Positions 1 through 4,650 of a stretch of 8,040 bases of DNA are shown piece by piece. This DNA comes from an uncultured Bacilli bacterium (lineage in GTDB: Bacteria > Bacillota_I > Bacilli_A > RF39 > UBA660). The stretch lies in the NCBI GenBank assembly GCA_944332505.1, contig CALVKC010000049.1, positions 1-8,040 of the forward strand, in the 5' to 3' direction. A program made the translations under genes and the position numbers. The notes under the pieces are model-generated. The model did not search any database. It was given only the letters and a program-made list of their open reading frames with translations, and had not been told where the DNA came from. Position 1 is the stretch's first letter; each line of letters begins with the position of its first letter.

Positions 1-155
1 ATTCCTTCTTTAATTTCATTTCTTCTTTTTACACCAGGTTTTTCATAGTGTTTTCTTTTTTTAATTTCAGAAGGGACTCCACTGCGAGCAAATTTTGCTT
101 TAAATTTTTTCAATGCTAAATCAACATCACCATTTTTTACTACTACTTTTGTCAT
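1..155 (-). CDS. rpsU: 30S ribosomal protein S21, C-terminus cut by window edge
   Basis: Small-subunit ribosomal protein S21, which in bacteria sits on the 30S platform near the 3' end of 16S rRNA and helps initiation. I translated 51 residues from the ATG at 153-155 down to the window edge. The start MTKVVVKNGDVDLALKKF and the later YEKPGVKRR block (residues 37-45), with many Lys and Arg, match the S21 family. S21 is usually 55-70 residues, so only a short C-terminus is missing. The start is supported by a strong Shine-Dalgarno GGGAGGG at 162-168, six bases upstream. It has its own consensus promoter at 190-218. It lies downstream of, and on the same strand as, a bacteriocin-like operon with no visible terminator between them, so some read-through is possible. 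The identification is secure. Confidence 0.95.
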   Translation of the reverse strand, partial: MTKVVVKNGDVDLALKKFKAKFARSGVPSEIKKRKHYEKPGVKRRNEIKEG

Positions 156-189
156 TTTCAGCCCTCCCTTCCGTTTTTTTCTATAAATT

Positions 190-218
190 ATTATAACATC
201 AGCAGTGGAGCATTTCAA
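190..218 (-). promoter_or_regulatory. Sigma-A promoter of rpsU with extended -10
   Basis: On the minus strand, TTGAAA (213-218) and a perfect TATAAT (190-195) are separated by exactly 17 bases. The three bases before the -10 are TGT, giving an extended -10 (TGn). The -10 lies 34 bases upstream of the rpsU start codon. This is a near-consensus housekeeping promoter, so rpsU does not depend on the upstream peptide operon. Confidence 0.85.
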
Positions 219-239
219 CCTTTTTCCGTATTTTATTCG

Positions 240-380
240 TTATTTTAATAAAGAACGCAGATTTTTTCCTACCAGTTTTCCTATTTCAAAAATAGTTTCA
301 TATATGCCTGCAAGAGCTGTTATTAATGCCCCAGATATACCACCAGTAACTAATGCTAATTCTTTTTTGCTTAAATACAT
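240..380 (-). CDS. Double-glycine leader bacteriocin-like peptide 4
   Basis: A 46-residue precursor that I read directly from the sequence. The leader MYLSKKELALVTGG fits the ComC/class II bacteriocin consensus: Leu at -12, Ser at -11, Glu-Leu at -8/-7, Val at -4, Gly-Gly at -2/-1. The predicted mature peptide is 32 residues, begins ISGALITALAG, and has four basic and two acidic residues and no cysteine. A GxxxG motif (GKLVG) is at residues 34-38, and the C-terminus is basic and amphipathic. It is the last gene of the operon, 13 bases after peptide 3. The Shine-Dalgarno AAAGGAGG lies five bases before the ATG. By family knowledge, the C39 exporter at 1217-3253 should cleave after Gly14 and export it. 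A signalling role is possible, but four paralogous peptides favour a bacteriocin. Confidence 0.87.
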   Translation of the reverse strand: MYLSKKELALVTGGISGALITALAGIYETIFEIGKLVGKNLRSLLK

Positions 381-393
381 TTAAACCTCCTTT

Positions 394-513
394 CTATTTG
401 CCAAAAAAACCACAAAAAACTCCTAGAAGAAGTATTGCTATGCCCCCGACTGCTAGCCATACACCCGTTGATCCTCCTTCTATTTGCGTAAGTTCTTTTT
501 TATCAAGTACCAT
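394..513 (-). CDS. Double-glycine leader bacteriocin-like peptide 3
   Basis: A 39-residue precursor. The leader MVLDKKELTQIEGG again places Gly-Gly at residues 13-14, with Leu3, Glu7-Leu8 and Ile11 at the conserved -12, -8/-7 and -4 positions. The predicted mature peptide has only 25 residues, is extremely hydrophobic and Gly-rich, and carries a net +1 charge from a terminal Lys39. It contains a GxxxG motif (GVFCG, residues 31-35) and one cysteine (Cys34) inside that motif, and looks like a single transmembrane helix. The ATG follows GGAGG by four bases, and this Shine-Dalgarno sits directly after the stop of peptide 2 (10-base gap), suggesting coupled translation. Export by the neighbouring C39 transporter is inferred. 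Killing activity and partner are unknown. Confidence 0.86.
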   Translation of the reverse strand: MVLDKKELTQIEGGSTGVWLAVGGIAILLLGVFCGFFGK

Positions 514-523
514 TTTACCTCCT

Positions 524-670
524 TTACATCGGACATAAAGTATTGGATAATATCCTTTTTAACTTAGTACCAAATGCAACTCCTAAACCATATATTTTTA
601 AGTACACATTTAATACTGCATTAAAAAATCCTCCCTTTATTTCCTGTAATTCTTTTTTTGTTAAATTCAT
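524..670 (-). CDS. Double-glycine leader bacteriocin-like peptide 2
   Basis: A 48-residue precursor. The leader MNLTKKELQEIKGG has Leu3, Glu7-Leu8, Ile11 and Gly13-Gly14 in the exact spacing of the other three peptides. The mature part (34 residues) starts FFNAVLNVYLKIYG, contains a GxxxG motif (GVAFG, residues 30-34), and then has a basic stretch (Lys36, Lys38, Arg39) and a single cysteine (Cys46) near the C-terminus. The mature charge is about +4 with no acidic residues, typical of membrane-active cationic peptides. The Shine-Dalgarno AAGGAG lies four bases before the ATG. The gene begins 8 bases after peptide 1 ends, and its stop abuts the Shine-Dalgarno of peptide 3. It is most likely one subunit of a multi-peptide bacteriocin; a pheromone is the alternative. 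Confidence 0.87.
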   Translation of the reverse strand: MNLTKKELQEIKGGFFNAVLNVYLKIYGLGVAFGTKLKRILSNTLCPM

Positions 671-678
671 ATTTCTCC

Positions 679-813
679 TTAACTTTTACACCAAACAAAA
701 TTTGTTAAACCATAGATAACACCTTTTATAAATAATACCGCTCCTAAAACTATTGCTGTTTTAATAATGCCACCACCAGTTATCTCATTTAGTTTTTCTT
801 CTTTTAATTTCAC
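679..813 (-). CDS. Double-glycine leader bacteriocin-like peptide 1 (GTG start)
   Basis: A 44-residue precursor starting at GTG (811-813). The leader MKLKEEKLNEITGG fits the double-glycine consensus (Leu3, Leu8, Ile11, Gly13-Gly14), although the usual -8 acidic residue is Lys here, with Glu one place earlier. The predicted mature peptide has 30 residues, no acidic residues, three Lys, a GxxxG motif (GVIYG, residues 31-35), and a single cysteine (Cys42) near the C-terminus. The GTG is the only in-frame start at a usable distance from a Shine-Dalgarno: GGAGG lies four bases upstream, inside the last two codons of the accessory gene, and that gene's TAA touches the GTG with no gap. Translation is therefore probably coupled. 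It is the first of four tandem peptide genes. Confidence 0.86.
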   Translation of the reverse strand: MKLKEEKLNEITGGGIIKTAIVLGAVLFIKGVIYGLTNFVWCKS

Positions 814-1215
814 TTAACCTCCATATATTATTCTTTTTATTTTTGTTGCTACTTTTTCTAAATCATAATAAATTGTTACATCTATTATGGTATTTTCTTT
901 AAAGTCATTTTCTATATTTAATATTACTTCTTGATAGTTTATATTATTGCTTAAAAGTATTTCACTAATATTTTCTATTTCATAATTGTATTTTTTGTTA
1001 TCTATTTTTAAATATTTGCCATTTATTATGATATTAGAATTTTCGATAGGGATGTTTATGACTAATTTGTTATTTTTAATATAGCCTTTGGTATTGAAGG
1101 CATTATACACTTTTATATTTAATAAAAATATAGATATTATTAATACAATTATTGTCACGATTATAAAAACATGATATAAATGATATTTTATATTAATTAG
1201 TTCATCATAACTCAT
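814..1215 (-). CDS. Small one-TM accessory protein of peptide exporter (HlyD-like, reduced)
   Basis: A 133-residue protein placed between the exporter and its peptides. I chose the ATG at 1213-1215 because TTGGAG lies six bases upstream; a TTG at 1225-1227 would overlap the exporter gene. Residues about 14-34 (HVFIIVTIIVLIISIFLLNI) form one transmembrane helix after a short cytoplasmic N-terminus. The remaining ~98 residues are Asn/Ile/Lys-rich, strand-like and probably extracytoplasmic. Peptidase-containing ABC exporters usually partner with a HlyD/BlpB-type accessory protein of about 400-470 residues, anchored by one N-terminal helix. This protein has the same topology and gene position but lacks the long coiled-coil hairpin. 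That it is a minimal membrane-fusion-like partner is inference; an immunity protein is a real alternative. The exporter TAA ends one base before this ATG. Confidence 0.75.
   Translation of the reverse strand: MSYDELINIKYHLYHVFIIVTIIVLIISIFLLNIKVYNAFNTKGYIKNNKLVINIPIENSNIIINGKYLKIDNKKYNYEIENISEILLSNNINYQEVILNIENDFKENTIIDVTIYYDLEKVATKIKRIIYGG
817..822 (-). promoter_or_regulatory. Shine-Dalgarno of peptide 1 inside the end of the accessory gene
   Basis: The minus-strand string TGGAGGTTAAGTG encodes the last Gly-Gly codons (GGA GGT) and TAA stop of the accessory protein, and at the same time supplies the GGAGG ribosome-binding site for the GTG-initiated peptide 1. The overlap decides the GTG start and implies translational coupling. 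Confidence 0.75.
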
Positions 1216-1216
1216 T

Positions 1217-3253
1217 TTATGCTCCAATTTCTATTATTTTATCAAATATGTTATCATGATTTTTATGTGTAATACATATTATAGTTTTATTTTTAAAATA
1301 ATCTTTTATGTTTTTCATTATTTTTTCCTCCAAATTGTAGTCTACTTCACTTAATGCTTCATCTAATATTAATATCTGAAAATTATTTAGTAAAGCTCGA
1401 GCTAAAATAATTCGTTGCTTTTCACCCCCTGAAATATTTGCCCCGTCATTACTTATGCCCGTGTCATATCGCATAGGTTTGTTTTCTATTATCTTGTCAA
1501 CAGCACATAATTTGCATATATCAAAAAACTTTTTATCACTTACAAATCGATCAAGTATTATATTGTTTTTAATTGTGTCTGTTATTATGTTTTCATTTTG
1601 ATTTATGTATAATACATTGTTTCTAATCGTTGCAGTACTTAAGTCTTTTATATTGTTATTTCCTATTAATATGTTACCTTTGTATTCCGTAATATATTTA
1701 TCTAATATTTTACATAATGTAGATTTTCCACAACCACTATTTCCTTTAAATAAAACAAATTCACCCCCTTCTATAAGTAAACTGAAATTATTAAATATGT
1801 TATCTAAGTGATTGTAGGAATATGTTAAATTATTAATTTTTATACTATTTTCTTTTAAATAATTGCTTTTCCCCATTTTTTCTGGTTCATTGCTTAAAAA
1901 GTCATTTATTTTGTTGTATGTGGCCTTTAAAAAATTATATTTTGGAATGTTGTTTATGCAGTTTTTTATTGGGTCTAAAAAGAAACCTAATAATGTATTA
2001 AATGTTATTAGTGCTGTTATTTCTAATTTGTTGTTGTATATTAAATAAAACCCCCATGTATTGATAATAAAAAAACCTATTTCACTTATCCAATTTTTTA
2101 AAGTTCTTTCTTTGTTTAAAAAACTACCTAATATGTAATTGTCATATAAAAAATTAGTTAAAACTTCTTCAATTTTTTTTAATCTAGAATTTGTTACATT
2201 TAAGTTTTTAATACTGTTTATCATATTGACATTTTCTAATAAAGTATTATTAAATTGTGACTCTAATTCAATGTTTTGATATGCCTTTTTAAAAATTAAT
2301 TTACTAGTTATTAATCCTACTATTAAATATAAAATTAAACTAAGAAAAAGTGCTAAAAAAAGATCTTTACTTATATTTAATAATAAAGGCACCGAGGCAA
2401 ACATTAATAAAAAATCTAATATGCAAGATATAAATATGTCAGTAAATAAATTCTTTATATTAGCAAGTTCATTTACCCTAGTTATTATCTCTCCACTAGT
2501 TCTACTTGTGATTACCTCTAAAGGGAGATTAAAAATATGTTTGATGAAAGAAGAATTTAATAAACAATCTATGTTTTTGTTTAAATGATTTTCTAAATAA
2601 CTTCTTAAATATGTAAATATTAATTTTAATATCGTTACTATGCCAAATATGATAACAAAAATTTTTAAATACATAATATAATAATTGCTTGTTATACTAT
2701 TTATCATTACTTGAAAATAATAACTACTTATTATCGTAAAAATCATCATAAATATGCTCATTATTATTATGGTTATAAATAATCTTTTTTCTTTTAAAAG
2801 TATATCTAAAAATATACTAAATAGATTACTTTCTTTTTTTAATGTGATTATTTTACTTTTTGGATAAAATATTAATAATACTTTGCTCCATTCATTGTAA
2901 AATTCTTGCTTAGTCTTTACAACTTTACCTTTAGCTGGATCCATTAATATTACTTTGTTTTTGGTAATCTTGTAAATAACTACATAATGTTGTAAACCAT
3001 TTTTTAGATTAATATGAGCAATTGCTGGGAGTTTTATTTTTGAATCTTCTAAAGAATTGACTTTTATGCCTATACCATCAAAACCATATTTTTTACTGGC
3101 TTCAATTATGTTTAAGGCTGTTGTTCCTTCATTTGATGCTTTAACATCTAACCTGATTTTCTCTAAAGATACATAACCATTGTAATGCTCTATTATTGAT
3201 GCTAATGAACATACTCCACAGTCTTTAAAATCTCTTTGCCGAATTATTTTCAT
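1217..3253 (-). CDS. Peptidase-containing ABC transporter (C39), processes and exports double-glycine peptides
   Basis: A 678-residue inner-membrane exporter with all three modules of the PCAT family (LagD/ComA/PCAT1 type). Residues 1-130 are a C39 cysteine protease: Gln6 (oxyanion), Cys12 in DCGVCSLASI, His89 in GLQHYVV and Asp105 in LMDPAKG. These are the expected catalytic residues and all are intact. Residues about 155-440 are the membrane domain with roughly six hydrophobic helices. Residues about 470-678 are the ATPase: Walker A GNSGCGKST (504-512), Q-loop Gln552, signature ISGGEKQR (607-614), Walker B ILILDEA (627-633) and H-loop His663. The family length is about 700-730, so this one is slightly short but complete. 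It cuts leaders after Gly-Gly in the cytosol and exports the core peptide. The four leader peptides downstream are its obvious substrates. The likely Shine-Dalgarno is AAGGGGG, nine bases before the ATG. Confidence 0.95.
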   Translation of the reverse strand: MKIIRQRDFKDCGVCSLASIIEHYNGYVSLEKIRLDVKASNEGTTALNIIEASKKYGFDGIGIKVNSLEDSKIKLPAIAHINLKNGLQHYVVIYKITKNKVILMDPAKGKVVKTKQEFYNEWSKVLLIFYPKSKIITLKKESNLFSIFLDILLKEKRLFITIIIMSIFMMIFTIISSYYFQVMINSITSNYYIMYLKIFVIIFGIVTILKLIFTYLRSYLENHLNKNIDCLLNSSFIKHIFNLPLEVITSRTSGEIITRVNELANIKNLFTDIFISCILDFLLMFASVPLLLNISKDLFLALFLSLILYLIVGLITSKLIFKKAYQNIELESQFNNTLLENVNMINSIKNLNVTNSRLKKIEEVLTNFLYDNYILGSFLNKERTLKNWISEIGFFIINTWGFYLIYNNKLEITALITFNTLLGFFLDPIKNCINNIPKYNFLKATYNKINDFLSNEPEKMGKSNYLKENSIKINNLTYSYNHLDNIFNNFSLLIEGGEFVLFKGNSGCGKSTLCKILDKYITEYKGNILIGNNNIKDLSTATIRNNVLYINQNENIITDTIKNNIILDRFVSDKKFFDICKLCAVDKIIENKPMRYDTGISNDGANISGGEKQRIILARALLNNFQILILDEALSEVDYNLEEKIMKNIKDYFKNKTIICITHKNHDNIFDKIIEIGA

Positions 3254-3272
3254 ATCCTTTTTCCCCCTTCAC

Positions 3273-3301
3273 TATATATTTTAAATTAATTAATATGTTA
3301 T
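3273..3301 (-). promoter_or_regulatory. Possible weak promoter of the exporter-peptide operon
   Basis: On the minus strand, ATAACA (3296-3301) and TATATA (3273-3278) are 17 bases apart, each matching four of six consensus bases. The pair lies between the terminator of the upstream gene and the exporter ATG. In such AT-rich DNA this could arise by chance. No regulator gene or clear inverted-repeat operator was seen nearby. Confidence 0.3.
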
Positions 3302-3332
3302 TCTTTTTTTATTTTAAATTTTTTTAAAAATT

Positions 3333-3358
3333 AAAAAAAGTTGTAAAATTACAACTTT
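3333..3358 (-). terminator. Rho-independent terminator after the HExxH gene
   Basis: Read on the minus strand, AAAGTTGTAA (3349-3358) pairs perfectly with TTACAACTTT (3337-3346), giving up to ten base pairs, and continues into a run of seven T. It sits just after the stop at 3365. It separates the HExxH gene from the exporter operon, so the latter needs its own promoter. Confidence 0.8.
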
Positions 3359-3364
3359 CAACTT

Positions 3365-4048
3365 TTATTCTTGCCTTTTTCTAACTTTTCTTAGTATTAA
3401 AGAATTTGTTTCAGCCTTTTTTAAAACTTCTTCCATCGAGCCATTTACTAAACCTGTAGCTAATACTTCTTCTATTTCACTTAGTTTTACACTTTTTAAA
3501 TATTCAATGTTAAATAGTTCTAATAATCTTGAAATATCTCTGGATGCTAAATTTTCATATTTACCTAATTGTAATAATTGTAGTAAATATAGGGTTGTTG
3601 GTAAATTTAACATATTTTGTATACTATATTCACTTCCCCGAAGAGTTGGGTATGCTTTTCTTACTTCTTCTAAAGCAAGTAAATGAAATAATTCATGATC
3701 TAAGCCATCTTCTTTAGAATACGTGTATACCCTTTTTGGTATAATTGAATCATAGTAGCCTTCAATATATTGTTCTAAAATATCATCTTGCTTATTACTT
3801 TGATATATTTGAGAATAATAACCTAAATTTGTAGGTGTACTATCATCATAGTTTAAAGAACAGTATTCAATGTCTGTTGAACCATTAAATTCATTAATTG
3901 TTCTTTCATTATTTGTTTTTAAACTCAAAAATAAATTAGCACCTTTATTTCTTTGCAATACTTCCTTTTTATATCTTTTTATTTTTCTAGAGTCTTCTTC
4001 AATAGTGTATAAATCTATTGCATCAGACTTTTTATCATATATAAGCAT
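3365..4048 (-). CDS. Hypothetical protein with HExxH motif
   Basis: A 227-residue protein I do not recognise as a named family. The start is secure: GGAGG lies eight bases before the ATG at 4046-4048. There is no signal peptide or transmembrane segment, so it is probably cytoplasmic. The N-terminal third is charged and polar. Residues 118-122 are HELFH in GLDHELFHLLALEE, the HExxH pattern of zinc metallopeptidases, set in a hydrophobic helix-like context. Candidate third ligands downstream are Glu127, Glu128 or Glu140. The C-terminal half is Leu-rich and helical (two stretches around 149-165 and 170-200) with a basic tail. HExxH occurs by chance often enough that peptidase activity is only a suggestion. 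It follows the 109-codon ORF by 107 bases and ends at its own terminator, so it is not in the peptide operon. No convincing promoter was seen at 4049-4155. Confidence 0.75.
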   Translation of the reverse strand: MLIYDKKSDAIDLYTIEEDSRKIKRYKKEVLQRNKGANLFLSLKTNNERTINEFNGSTDIEYCSLNYDDSTPTNLGYYSQIYQSNKQDDILEQYIEGYYDSIIPKRVYTYSKEDGLDHELFHLLALEEVRKAYPTLRGSEYSIQNMLNLPTTLYLLQLLQLGKYENLASRDISRLLELFNIEYLKSVKLSEIEEVLATGLVNGSMEEVLKKAETNSLILRKVRKRQE

Positions 4049-4155
4049 TTTTTATACCTCCTTTATATTTTGGATAATTGTTTTTATAGTGCCTCATCAA
4101 CTATAAATTTTAACTCTTGGTTTATTTGTATCTTTTATTGATTTTTTTATTAATA

Positions 4156-4485
4156 TTATCTTTTTAAAACTAATGACTTGTTTTTTACCATCAAGAAATC
4201 AAAAGTATTAGTATACATATTAGAAATTAATGTCTCATATGAATAAGTTGTATCGATTTGAGAATCACCTTTTTTATTAGGTTTTGCAACATAAAACTCA
4301 TTATTTAAATGATTGACACTTGTAACAGCAATATAACGTCCATAATTAGAAAAAGTCCTTGGATGTTCTATTTTTCCTTTTGGCCCAACTAGTATTAAAG
4401 CCATGTAATCTTGTTTAATCATTTCAATAATTTGATCTTTTTTTAACTCAGGACGCTCGTAACTATATTTTACTAATTGATACAC
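4156..4485 (-). CDS. Hypothetical ORF, possible C-terminal remnant of a C39-like protease fold
   Basis: A 109-codon ORF beginning at a GTG (4483-4485) with no Shine-Dalgarno and an in-frame TAA just upstream, so the N-terminus may be missing. The stretch from residue 29 resembles the second half of C39_2/papain-like domains, where a GHyivvtgy strand is followed by a short turn and a yvnDP strand. Here these read GRYIAVTSV (49-57) and EFYVAKPNKK (63-72). The positions that would hold catalytic His and Asp are Arg50 and Ala67 or Lys68, so it should not be an active protease. A canonical TTGACA at 4488-4493 overlaps the ORF start and has a TAAAAT box 15 bases downstream, which would place transcription start inside the ORF. 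It may be a decaying pseudogene or a real small protein; the family match is by eye only. Confidence 0.45.
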   Translation of the reverse strand: MYQLVKYSYERPELKKDQIIEMIKQDYMALILVGPKGKIEHPRTFSNYGRYIAVTSVNHLNNEFYVAKPNKKGDSQIDTTYSYETLISNMYTNTFDFLMVKNKSLVLKR

Positions 4486-4513
4486 AATGTCAAATTAATT
4501 TAATAAATTCTAT

Positions 4514-4548
4514 GTAAATTAAAATTCTAACTACAAAAGTCAGAATTT
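4514..4548 (-). terminator. Rho-independent terminator after tRNA-Arg
   Basis: On the minus strand, AAATTCTGACT (4538-4548) pairs with AGTTAGAATTT (4522-4532). That is eleven base pairs including one G-T, around a five-base loop, followed by the T-rich tract TTTTAATTT. It begins nine bases after the tRNA CCA and closes the ileS-tRNA transcription unit. Confidence 0.75.
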
Positions 4549-4556
4549 ATATATTA

Positions 4557-4633
4557 TGGTGTCCCTGACAAGAATTGAACTTGTGACCCCTACCTTCGGA
4601 GGGTAGTACTCTATCCAACTGAGCTACAGGGAC
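4557..4633 (-). tRNA. tRNA-Arg (anticodon CCG)
   Basis: A 77-base tRNA including an encoded CCA. The acceptor arms GTCCCTG and CAGGGAC pair fully, the discriminator is A, and the T arm contains the TTCAATT loop between ACAAG and CTTGT. The D arm contains AGCTCAGTTGGATAGAGTA. The anticodon stem CTACC/GGTAG closes the loop CTCCGAA, giving anticodon CCG, which reads the CGG arginine codon. It lies 17 bases after the ileS stop with no terminator between, so it is probably co-transcribed with ileS and cut out by RNase P. This tRNA decodes a codon expected to be rare in such an AT-rich genome. Confidence 0.96.
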
Positions 4634-4650
4634 ACACATAAATTTTAACA

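Noticed and set aside
353..538. Plus-strand ORF of 61 codons
   Set aside because: It is the antisense shadow of peptides 3 and 4, has no ribosome-binding site, and its Pro/Thr/Ser-rich translation looks like reverse-strand noise.
1216..1227. TTG start at 1225-1227 giving a 137-residue accessory protein
   Set aside because: It would overlap the exporter end and has no Shine-Dalgarno, whereas the ATG at 1213-1215 has TTGGAG at good spacing.
1605..2048. Two plus-strand ORFs (1605-1811 and 1863-2048) inside the exporter gene
   Set aside because: They are antisense to the intact ATPase and membrane domains of the exporter and lack ribosome-binding sites.
3529..4106. Two plus-strand ORFs (3529-3717 and 3870-4106) opposite the HExxH gene
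   Set aside because: They show hydrophobic shadow translations of a minus-strand gene that has a strong start signal; nothing supports plus-strand expression.
4072..4113. Possible promoter upstream of the HExxH gene (TATAAA at 4083-4088, TTGATG at 4095-4100)
   Set aside because: No partner box at acceptable spacing matches the consensus well; in such AT-rich DNA these boxes are expected by chance.
4557..4633. tRNA-Arg as a phage or island attachment site
   Set aside because: I saw no second copy of the tRNA 3' end in the window and no integrase, so there is no direct support for an att site.
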